A stretch of 14,071 bases of DNA, from the NCBI GenBank assembly GCA_944358665.1, contig CALVRP010000017.1, positions 1 through 14,071 of the forward strand, in the 5' to 3' direction. The position numbers were made by a program, and so were the translations under genes. Positions 5,986 through 11,276 of the stretch are shown piece after piece (the stretch's first letter is position 1; every line of letters begins with the position of its first letter). The notes under the pieces are model-generated. The model was not told the DNA's origin and ran no database searches. It worked only from the letters and a program-made list of their open reading frames with translations. Source of the DNA: an uncultured Bacilli bacterium (GTDB taxonomy: Bacteria; Bacillota_I; Bacilli_A; RF39; UBA660).

Positions 5986-7404
5986 GTGAATGAAAAATAC
6001 TTAACAGTAACAGCTATTACAAGATATTTAAAAGCTAAATTTGATGCGGACAATAATTTAAAAGCAGTTTTTATCAAAGGTGAAATATCTAATTTTAAAG
6101 CTCATACCACAGGACATTTATATTTTTCTATTAAAGATGAAAATAGTAAAATAAATGCGATTATGTTTAGAACTAAAGCCAGTAAATTAAATTTTACTCC
6201 AGTAGATGGATCTAAGGTATTAGTAGCTGGTCATATAAGCATTTATGAAGCAACTGGTGGTTATCAAATATATGTTGATGAAATGTTAGAAGATGGTATG
6301 GGAAATTTATATGTCGCTTTTGAAAAGTTAAAAAAGGAATTAGCTAACGAAGGCTTATTTGATAAAAACCATAAAAAACCAATACCTAAAATTCCTAAAA
6401 GAGTTGGAATTATAACAGCAAGTACCGGAGCGGCTGTTAGAGATATAATTACGACAATTAAAAGAAGATTTCCAATATGTGAAACGATTTTATTTCCAAC
6501 TTTAGTACAAGGAGAGAATGCGGCAAGTGACATTGTAAGAAATATTGAAAGAGCTAAAGATTATAATTTAGATGTTTTAATAGTTGGCCGTGGTGGCGGT
6601 TCAATTGAAGATTTATGGCCATTTAATGAAGAAATTGTTGCTAGAGCAATTTATAATTGTGATATTCCTACAATCAGTGCGGTTGGACATGAAATTGATT
6701 TTACTATAAGTGATTTTGTAGCGGACTTAAGGGCACCAACGCCAACGGCAGCTGCTGAACTAGCTGTACCTAATATGCTTGATTTAACCAAACATATTGA
6801 TCAGTTAGCAATACGACTAAAAGAAGCCATTAATAAAAAAATCAATTATCAAAAATTATATTTAGATGCTTTAAAAAGTTCTTATGTTATAAAAAGCCCA
6901 ATGGTAATGTTTGAAAACAAAAAACAACAAGTATCTTTAATAAGTGATAAACTAAATACTTTAATAATTCAAAAAGTTGAGAAGGAAAAAGAAAAATTAA
7001 AAAATATCAAACAAAGTTATATTTTAAATAATCCGCAAAATATATATATAACACCTAAGGAAAGCATTGCTTCTATGGCCAAAAGAATAAATGAGCTTTT
7101 TTATAATAATTTAAGTAGCCATAAGACTAAACTAGAATACTTAAAAAACAGTTATGTTCTTACAAATCCTAAAGTTTTATATAAAGATAAAGAGGTCCAA
7201 GTTAAAAATATTGCTAGCAAATTAGATCTTTTAAATCCTTTAAAAATCATTGGTAGAGGCTATAGTGTTACTTATAATAAGAATAAAATTGTTAAAAATA
7301 TTAAGGATGTTAAAAAAGATGACATTTTAAATATAAAAGTAAACGATGGTATTATTAATACTAAAGTTATAGATATGGAGGAAGAAAATGGAAAAGAAAT
7401 TTGA
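5986..7404 (+). CDS. xseA: Exodeoxyribonuclease VII large subunit
   Basis: 472 residues. With XseB it forms exonuclease VII, which degrades single-stranded DNA from both ends. Order: an N-terminal OB-fold (about 1-100, including VFIKGEISNF and GHLYFSIKD), the catalytic core with GRGGGSIEDLWPFNEE (201-216), SAVGHEID with H235 and D238, and DLRAPTPTAAAE (247-258), then a long helical region and a C-terminal NPLKIIGRGYSVT segment. The helical region holds three tandem units of exactly 45 residues, each with an LK-x-SYV/I-x-x-P element (Y300/P305, Y345/P350, Y390/P395). The start is GTG with AGGTG a few bases upstream. The end overlaps xseB by 17 nt, typical of a coupled pair. Confidence 0.97.
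   Translation: MNEKYLTVTAITRYLKAKFDADNNLKAVFIKGEISNFKAHTTGHLYFSIKDENSKINAIMFRTKASKLNFTPVDGSKVLVAGHISIYEATGGYQIYVDEMLEDGMGNLYVAFEKLKKELANEGLFDKNHKKPIPKIPKRVGIITASTGAAVRDIITTIKRRFPICETILFPTLVQGENAASDIVRNIERAKDYNLDVLIVGRGGGSIEDLWPFNEEIVARAIYNCDIPTISAVGHEIDFTISDFVADLRAPTPTAAAELAVPNMLDLTKHIDQLAIRLKEAINKKINYQKLYLDALKSSYVIKSPMVMFENKKQQVSLISDKLNTLIIQKVEKEKEKLKNIKQSYILNNPQNIYITPKESIASMAKRINELFYNNLSSHKTKLEYLKNSYVLTNPKVLYKDKEVQVKNIASKLDLLNPLKIIGRGYSVTYNKNKIVKNIKDVKKDDILNIKVNDGIINTKVIDMEEENGKEI
6853..7257 (+). repeat. Three tandem 45-residue repeats in the XseA helical arm
   Basis: Codons 290-334, 335-379 and 380-424 form three protein-level units. Aligned positions include LKSSYVIKSP, IKQSYILNNP and LKNSYVLTNP, with Tyr and Pro spaced exactly 45 residues apart. 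The DNA copies have diverged, so this is an old internal duplication and not a recent DNA repeat. Confidence 0.75.
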
Positions 7405-7603
7405 AGATAAAGTAAAAGAATTAGAAGAGATTATCGCATCACTTGAAAGTGGTGAAGTTTCATTGGATGAATCGATTGAAAAATATACTAAAGCTATGAA
7501 ATTAGTTAAAGAATGTGATGAACAGCTTAAAAATATTGAAGAAAAAGTAAATAAAATAGTTACTGAAAATGGTACTTTAGAAGATTTTGAACCTGAAAAC
7601 TAG
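7388..7603 (+). CDS. xseB: Exodeoxyribonuclease VII small subunit
   Basis: 71 residues, the normal size for XseB, a helical hairpin that binds the XseA arm. It carries the family pattern FEDKVKELEEIIASLESGEV, then LDESIEKYTKAMKLVKECDEQL and an acidic tail. The SD GGAGG (7379-7383) lies inside xseA, and the start lies 17 nt before the xseA stop, so translation is coupled. A terminator overlaps the stop codon. Confidence 0.96.
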   Translation: MEKKFEDKVKELEEIIASLESGEVSLDESIEKYTKAMKLVKECDEQLKNIEEKVNKIVTENGTLEDFEPEN

Positions 7604-7626
7604 CTACTTGACTAAGCTAGTTTTTG
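7596..7626 (+). terminator. Terminator of nusB-xseA-xseB
   Basis: AAAACTAGCT (7596-7605) pairs perfectly with AGCTAGTTTT (7615-7624), with a 9-nt loop, and the T-run reaches 7625. The 5' arm includes the xseB stop. The loop contains the -35 of the next promoter. Confidence 0.85.
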
Positions 7627-7636
7627 TATTTATAAT
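7608..7636 (+). promoter_or_regulatory. Promoter of the pilin pair, -35 inside the terminator loop
   Basis: TTGACT (7608-7613) lies entirely within the loop of the xseB terminator. It is followed by a 17-nt spacer and a perfect TATAAT (7631-7636). The transcript would begin near 7643, only about 10 nt before the pilin ATG. Confidence 0.72.
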
Positions 7637-7652
7637 TATATTAGGTGATAAT

Positions 7653-8018
7653 ATGGAAAAAGGTTTTACCTTAGCAGAATTGCTTGGCGTTATTGCAATA
7701 CTTGGAATAATTGCTTTGATTGCTGCGCCAATTGTTAATAACAGTATAAACGAAAGTGATGAGAAACTTTATGAGACGCAATTAAATCAGATGATTAAAG
7801 GGGCTAAAAGTTATTATGCGGAGCATCTTGATGAACTTCCGCAAAATAATGGTGATACGGTAACGATAACATTAAAAAAGTTACAAGATGAAGGTTATTT
7901 ACCACTAGAAGCTAATAATCCAAAAACGGGTAATCCTCTTAACCCTGAATCTACTATTAGAGTTACTAACAATAATGGAAATTTCAGTTATGAAGTTTTA
8001 GAAAATACACTGGAGTGA
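7653..8018 (+). CDS. Type IV pilin / ComGC-like prepilin
   Basis: 121 residues. MEKG followed by FTLAELLGVIAILGIIALIAA is a classic type IV prepilin N-terminus: a very short leader, cleavage after G4, methylated Phe at +1 and Glu at +5, then a ~20-residue hydrophobic helix. The C-terminal globular part contains NPKTGNPLNPES and a beta-rich end, as in many Firmicutes pseudopilins. The frame is open further upstream from a TTG at 7587, but that would bury the processing site and cross the xseB terminator; ATG 7653 has the SD AGGTG (7643-7647) 5 nt away. The stop lies 5 nt before the next start, so the two genes form an operon. It could serve competence, a type IV pilus or secretion; no assembly genes are visible. 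Confidence 0.88.
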   Translation: MEKGFTLAELLGVIAILGIIALIAAPIVNNSINESDEKLYETQLNQMIKGAKSYYAEHLDELPQNNGDTVTITLKKLQDEGYLPLEANNPKTGNPLNPESTIRVTNNNGNFSYEVLENTLE

Positions 8019-8023
8019 TTTTT

Positions 8024-8857
8024 ATGAATCAAAATGGCTTTACGCTACCGCAAGTAGTAGCTTTAGTTTTTATTATTTTAGTTGCTATTGTTGTTATTTT
8101 AATAGTTAAAAATTTTATTCCTGAAGAAGAAGCTGTTTATGTTGAATATGAAGAAACTGATAAACCAGAAATTACTTTAAATGGTAGTTATACTGAATAT
8201 GTTCAAATGAATGAAGAGTACGAAGAAAAAGGCGTAGTAGCTACGACACAAAACGGTAAAAATGTTTCTAATTATGTTGTTAAAACAATATATGAAGGAA
8301 ATCATGTTGTGACTTCTTTAGACACTAGTAAATTTAATACTTATAAAATAAATTATACAGTTACTGACCCTGATAATAAAAGTCTTACAACAACCGTGAG
8401 CAGAGTAGTAATTGTCACTGATAGTACTTCACCTAAAATTAGTTTTCCGGAAACTAAAACCATTACTGGTGCAGAAGCTTTATCCTACGATTTAGAAGAA
8501 GGTGTAATTGTTACTGATAATTCTGGTGAAGTAACATTTACCTATGATAATACTTTAATGCCAGTCAGTGGGGATTATGTTATTACTTATAAAGCAACAG
8601 ATTCTTCTGGTAATAAAACAACTAGGAAAAGACTTATTAAAGTTACTGATAGTATTGAAATAAAAGAAGAAAATAATAAGTTAGTAATTGATTATCCAAG
8701 TAGTCCTAATGATAAAACTTATACTTATAAATATAGTTTAGATAACGGTTATACTTGGATGGAAACTGATAAATATACGAAAATTGATTTAACTGATGTA
8801 ATTGCCGCAGTATATGAAAACGATAATTATATAATGTCTTTGAGTTATAAACAGTAG
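8024..8857 (+). CDS. Pilin-like anchored protein with two Ig-like (DUF5011-type) domains
   Basis: 277 residues. The N-terminus MNQNGFTLPQVVALVFIILV looks like a type IV prepilin (processing after G5), but the +5 position is Gln (Q10) where pilins have Glu. The hydrophobic segment (about 12-31) is followed by an acidic linker. Two bacterial Ig-like domains of DUF5011/HYR style follow: about 46-130 (DKPEITLNG ... YKINYTVTDPDNK ... VVIVTD) and about 131-205 (STSPKISF ... YVITYKATDSSGNKTT ... LIKVTD). A third beta-rich part (about 206-277) contains YSLDNGYTW. It is probably displayed at the surface, as a minor pilin, tip subunit or plain membrane-anchored adhesin. The start at 8024 is chosen over a GTG at 8015 because GGAG (8012-8015) has 8-nt spacing and the short leader fits. 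It follows the pilin gene by 5 nt. Confidence 0.82.
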   Translation: MNQNGFTLPQVVALVFIILVAIVVILIVKNFIPEEEAVYVEYEETDKPEITLNGSYTEYVQMNEEYEEKGVVATTQNGKNVSNYVVKTIYEGNHVVTSLDTSKFNTYKINYTVTDPDNKSLTTTVSRVVIVTDSTSPKISFPETKTITGAEALSYDLEEGVIVTDNSGEVTFTYDNTLMPVSGDYVITYKATDSSGNKTTRKRLIKVTDSIEIKEENNKLVIDYPSSPNDKTYTYKYSLDNGYTWMETDKYTKIDLTDVIAAVYENDNYIMSLSYKQ

Positions 8858-8880
8858 CGCTAGAAATAGTGCTTTTTCTT
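8856..8880 (+). terminator. Terminator of the pilin operon
   Basis: AGCGCTA (8856-8862) pairs with TAGTGCT (8867-8873), one G-U pair, around a GAAA tetraloop, followed by a T-rich run. It overlaps the stop codon of the Ig-domain gene. Confidence 0.82.
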
Positions 8881-8899
8881 TTGTTTTTCAAGGGATTAG

Positions 8900-8927
8900 T
8901 TGACAAAAAACTTAATTTCTGTATAAT
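8900..8927 (+). promoter_or_regulatory. Consensus promoter of the coiled-coil locus
   Basis: A perfect TTGACA (8900-8905), a 16-nt spacer and a perfect TATAAT (8922-8927). The transcript would begin about 30 nt before the ATG at 8965. Such a strong promoter is unexpected in front of a decayed gene. Confidence 0.75.
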
Positions 8928-8964
8928 AAGCATTACATTAAACTTTGGGAAGGTTTTGGTTAGT

Positions 8965-9684
8965 ATGGGAAAATATGCAAATAGAGAAAACAAAAATAGT
9001 GAAGGAAATCTTGGGTATACTGATACCAAGCTAATTAGAATGTATCAGGAAGTTTTAGAAAAATTAAATAGGATTAGAGATGAAAAAAAAGAGTTAGAAG
9101 ATGAGCAGAGTAAATTAAAAACCGAGTTAGCATTAAATATAGGTAAGGTTTCTGATTTAGAAGAACAGCTGAGTAAAATTAATAAAAGTCGTGTAGTAAA
9201 TAAAAATAATAGGTATATTAAAAAAATTGAAGAATTAAAACATGCTGAAGAATGTTGCTTATGCCAGTCGACATATATAATTAAGCATCCCTATCGCAAT
9301 TATGATGTTAGGAAGGATTATCCTTGTACAAGTCCCAAAGTGCTTAAACATTTTGGGGGAAAATTTGCTGACTTTTGGATTACAGTTCTTATCTTCGCAG
9401 CAGTATTTTTCACTCCACTATTAATACTTACAACACTTAATATTCCCATGGAATTAATGGTTGTTATTTGTATCTATGGTCTAGTGCTTTTAGGAATACC
9501 TCTTAGAATCGCAAACTTTTTTGAAGAAATTTTATTAGAACGTTATAATTTAACCTCAAATAAGGCTTTGAAGAAAAACAACAAACTATTAAAAAAAATA
9601 AACAAAAAACAAGATAAATATAAAAAGAAATTAGAAAAAAAATATGGTGTTTCTTATGAAGAAAGAATAATGTTATTGAGTTAA
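8965..9684 (+). CDS. Unrecognised coiled-coil membrane protein with a CxxC motif, possibly truncated by a frameshift
   Basis: 239 residues, family unknown. Layout: a polar N-terminus; a charged coiled coil (about 25-75); a cysteine patch CCLC (C97, C98, C100) with another cysteine at C121, which may bind metal or be redox-active; two adjacent membrane spans (about 136-158 and 161-183); then a Lys-rich coiled coil to the end. The coiled coil appears to continue in the next frame (9660-9962). A one-base insertion between 9660 and 9681 would read ...EERIMLLELKKEQILE... and give a protein of about 330 residues. The start is ATG 8965; GGGAAGG (8947-8953) is 11 nt upstream, a long spacing. It may be a complete gene next to a separate one, a frameshifted gene, or a sequence error. 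The codon composition resembles the neighbours. Confidence 0.65.
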   Translation: MGKYANRENKNSEGNLGYTDTKLIRMYQEVLEKLNRIRDEKKELEDEQSKLKTELALNIGKVSDLEEQLSKINKSRVVNKNNRYIKKIEELKHAEECCLCQSTYIIKHPYRNYDVRKDYPCTSPKVLKHFGGKFADFWITVLIFAAVFFTPLLILTTLNIPMELMVVICIYGLVLLGIPLRIANFFEEILLERYNLTSNKALKKNNKLLKKINKKQDKYKKKLEKKYGVSYEERIMLLS

Positions 9685-9962
9685 AAAAAGAACAAATATT
9701 AGAAAATCTACGAGAAACTAAAGGTAATATTGACATGCTTAATGATAAAATTATTAAAAATAATGAGAAACTTCAAAATATTCGAAAGCAAGAGACAGAA
9801 GTTACAAGATTAAAAGAAAATATTGAAGACAAAATAGGGGATAATGCTATTCCTGGTATAATAGAAGAAAAAGAGGAAACGTTTGAAGAAGGGGTTATAG
9901 GAGAAAAGCCAAAACAATATAAGAAAACAAAAAATAAAGGAGATGGAAATAACGGAAAATAA
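9660..9962 (+). pseudogene. Coiled-coil continuation of the preceding gene in another frame
   Basis: The frame is open from 9660 (after TGA at 9657-9659) to the stop at 9960-9962 and overlaps the previous ORF by 25 nt. It encodes ELKKEQILENLRETK and then a regular coiled coil up to about 9840, ending in a polar Lys/Gly/Asn-rich tail. There is no start codon before ATG 9735, which would give 75 residues with AAAGG 10 nt upstream. The best reading is the detached C-terminal part of the 8965 protein. A separate small cytoplasmic coiled-coil protein starting at 9735 is also possible. Confidence 0.5.
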
Positions 9963-10089
9963 AAATGAACTAATGAGTTTTGATGATTTTAATAAAGAAG
10001 AGGATAAAGATAAAATTGTAAAAAAAGATGTTAAAAGGATTGATTTAGATAATTCACAAACAATTAAGAGGGCTTATATTACGAACTAG
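9943..10089 (+). CDS. Small acidic/basic hypothetical ORF, probably the N-terminal part of a frameshifted gene
   Basis: 48 residues beginning MEITENKNELMSFDDFNKEE and ending in a TAG at 10087-10089, overlapping the previous frame by 20 nt. AAAGGAG (9936-9942) directly abuts the ATG, too close for normal initiation; the next in-frame ATG (9973) has no SD. A one-base insertion between 10068 and 10086 would join it to the following frame, giving ...SQTIK-EGLYYELDKYQNGTF... and a protein of about 112 residues. I do not recognise it. Confidence 0.4.
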   Translation: MEITENKNELMSFDDFNKEEDKDKIVKKDVKRIDLDNSQTIKRAYITN

Positions 10090-10280
10090 ATAAATATCAA
10101 AATGGTACATTTCTAAACGAGGAAACAATTGACGATGAAAAGTTATTGGAACTTATGGATCAAAGAACAAAGATAGATAACCAATTAAAAGATATTCAGC
10201 AGCGAATAGATAAAATCGATGTTTCTGCAGATGAAATGGACGTTAAATTCGTTTTCAAGAAAAAAATAGATACAAAATAA
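10068..10280 (+). pseudogene. C-terminal coiled-coil fragment in a shifted frame
   Basis: The frame is open from 10068 (after TAA at 10065-10067) to the TAA at 10278-10280: GLYYELDKYQNGTFLNEE, then a heptad-like stretch ELMDQRTKIDNQLKDIQQRI and a Lys-rich end. No ATG occurs until 10155, which would give only 41 residues. It reads naturally as the continuation of the ORF at 9943 after a one-base shift, of the same polarity as the shift near 9670. Confidence 0.4.
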
Positions 10281-10307
10281 AAGGCTTAGTTAATATACTA
10301 AGCTCTT
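10276..10307. terminator. Terminator between the coiled-coil locus and lexA
   Basis: GCTTAGT (10284-10290) and ACTAAGC (10297-10303) form a 7-bp stem with a 6-nt loop. On the minus strand it is followed by CTTTTATTTT, fitting the lexA terminator; on the plus strand only CTTATATTTT follows. Confidence 0.65.
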
Positions 10308-10923
10308 ATATTTTGCGGTATAAGCCAATTGCTTTACCTAAAATTGTAACATTGTCTAGAATAATAGGGTCCATTGTATCATTTTCTGGTTGCAAACGGA
10401 AATGATCTTTTTCTTTATAAAATGTTTTTAAAGTTACTTCATTTTCGTCTGTCATGGCAACGACAATTTCACCATTTCTTGCAGTATTTTTTCTTTCAAC
10501 AATAACAATATCGCCATCTAGTATTCCAGCATTAATCATACTAGTACCACTTACTTCTAAGGTAAAAACTTCTTTCCCTTTAGGAAGTAAACTTACTGGT
10601 AATGAGAAAAATTCGTTTGGCATTTCAATTGCTTCAATAGGACTTCCGGCGGTAACCATTCCTAGTAGGGGAACTTCAGCAATTTTTTCATTTTCTTCTT
10701 CAAATTCATTTTTAACTAATAATTCGATAGCTCTATTTTTAGAACTGTCTTTTTTAATAAATCCTTTATTCTCGAGATTTGTTAAATGGGCGTGAATAGT
10801 TGCCGGTGAAGAAATATCTAAAGCTTTACCGATTTCCCTTACTGTTGGGGGGTAGCCATGTGATACTATATATGATTTTACATAAGTTAAAACATCATTT
10901 TGCCTTTTAGTTAGTTTTTCCAT
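10306..10923 (-). CDS. lexA: LexA repressor (SOS regulator, S24 autoprotease)
   Basis: 205 residues, the normal LexA length. LexA represses DNA-damage genes and cleaves itself when RecA filaments form. The N-terminal winged helix-turn-helix spans about 1-65 (LTKRQNDVLTYV, GYPPTVREIG, SSPATIHAHLTNLENKGFI). The cleavage site is A92-G93 in VTAGSP. The protease domain has the catalytic S128 (SGTSM) and K166 (VTLKTFY), and ends with RLQPEN and ILGKAIGLYR. All key residues are present. On the minus strand, AAAGGAGG precedes the ATG by 5 nt. Its promoter and the divergent promoter each carry a LexA-type palindrome, so autoregulation is expected. Confidence 0.98.
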   Translation of the reverse strand: MEKLTKRQNDVLTYVKSYIVSHGYPPTVREIGKALDISSPATIHAHLTNLENKGFIKKDSSKNRAIELLVKNEFEEENEKIAEVPLLGMVTAGSPIEAIEMPNEFFSLPVSLLPKGKEVFTLEVSGTSMINAGILDGDIVIVERKNTARNGEIVVAMTDENEVTLKTFYKEKDHFRLQPENDTMDPIILDNVTILGKAIGLYRKI

Positions 10924-10950
10924 TTTATCCTCCTTTTATCTTCTGTACAC

Positions 10951-10979
10951 AGTTTAACACACTTTTTAAAAAAAGTCAA
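10951..10979 (-). promoter_or_regulatory. lexA promoter
   Basis: On the minus strand: TTGACT (10974-10979), a 17-nt spacer, then TAAACT (10951-10956) preceded by TGT, an extended -10. The -35 overlaps the palindrome at 10977-10990. Confidence 0.65.
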
Positions 10980-10990
10980 ACATTTGTTTG
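10977..10990. promoter_or_regulatory. Variant LexA box at the lexA promoter
   Basis: CAAACATTTGTTTG has 6-bp inverted arms and matches the Bacillus SOS box CGAACATATGTTCG except that each outer CG/GAAC arm reads CAAAC. It overlaps the lexA -35. It probably serves lexA autoregulation, with lower affinity than the second box. Confidence 0.6.
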
Positions 10991-10998
10991 AAAACACC

Positions 10999-11027
10999 TT
11001 GACACGAATGTTTGTTCGTGTTATGAT
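10999..11027 (+). promoter_or_regulatory. SOS-controlled promoter of the small membrane peptide
   Basis: A perfect TTGACA (10999-11004), a 17-nt spacer and TATGAT (11022-11027). The spacer is filled by a LexA-type palindrome, so repressor binding would block RNA polymerase fully. Confidence 0.85.
11002..11021. promoter_or_regulatory. LexA (SOS) box
   Basis: ACACGAA and TTCGTGT form perfect 7-bp arms around TGTTTG. The core CGAATGTTTGTTCG (11005-11018) matches the Gram-positive SOS box (CGAAC-N4-GTTCG) except for T in place of C at one position. Its centre is 28 bp from that of the lexA-side palindrome. Confidence 0.82.
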
Positions 11028-11039
11028 TAGAATGTAAAA

Positions 11040-11053
11040 GAAAAGCGCTTTTC
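11040..11053. repeat. Perfect 14-bp palindrome in the leader of the SOS peptide
   Basis: GAAAAGCGCTTTTC lies about 6-20 nt downstream of the predicted transcript start. The core AAAGCGCTTT resembles a CcpA cre site, but the outer conserved TG/CA pairs are not in register. It could also be an operator or a small RNA hairpin. Confidence 0.4.
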
Positions 11054-11075
11054 AAAAATAGAAAGGGTGGTAAAA

Positions 11076-11210
11076 ATGAAAGAAATAATTAAAAATAAAT
11101 GGATTATAGTTTTTGCTATTATGGTAATAGGAACTTGTTATATCGGAGCTGATACTCCAAAAACATTTGATGAAGAGGAGGACAATCCTACCGTTAATAT
11201 AAATATTTAA
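11076..11210 (+). CDS. 44-residue single-span membrane peptide, SOS-regulated (YneA position)
   Basis: A short ORF: a basic N-terminus (MKEIIKNK), one hydrophobic span (about W9-G24, including a Cys), then an acidic tail (DTPKTFDEEEDNPTVNINI). It has a good SD, AGGGTGG (11064-11070), 5 nt before the ATG. Its promoter spacer carries a LexA box, so DNA damage should induce it. It lies divergently next to lexA and before tkt, exactly where B. subtilis has yneA, the SOS division inhibitor, a membrane span plus LysM domain of about 100 residues. There is no LysM domain here. By position, regulation and topology I infer an SOS-induced membrane peptide that may delay cell division; small membrane SOS inhibitors such as Caulobacter SidA show the format exists. 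Sequence homology to YneA is not shown. Confidence 0.78.
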   Translation: MKEIIKNKWIIVFAIMVIGTCYIGADTPKTFDEEEDNPTVNINI

Positions 11211-11236
11211 TTTATATTTAAAAAAAATAAAAAGTT

Positions 11237-11245
11237 TGCTATAAT
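11237..11245 (+). promoter_or_regulatory. Extended -10 promoter of tkt
   Basis: TGC followed by a perfect TATAAT (11240-11245), with only a weak TTTAAA at the -35 position. This would let tkt be expressed independently of the SOS peptide upstream. No terminator is seen between the two genes. Confidence 0.55.
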
Positions 11246-11276
11246 AATATTTAGATATTAGAATAAGAGGGATAAT

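Noticed and set aside
3441..8018. UGA read as tryptophan (Mollicutes code)
   Set aside because: TGA terminates spoIVFB and the type IV pilin, no internal TGA is found in the conserved proteins, and tryptophans are TGG, for example all ten in the protein at 5123-5518.
9660..9690. Programmed -1 frameshift on the seven-A run
   Set aside because: The run (9683-9689) begins within the stop codon TAA at 9682-9684 and cannot act before it; no X-XXY-YYZ heptamer lies in the overlap.
10454..10795. Open frame on the plus strand across lexA
   Set aside because: It is antisense to lexA, with no SD and no recognisable domain; it is a shadow of the LexA reading frame.
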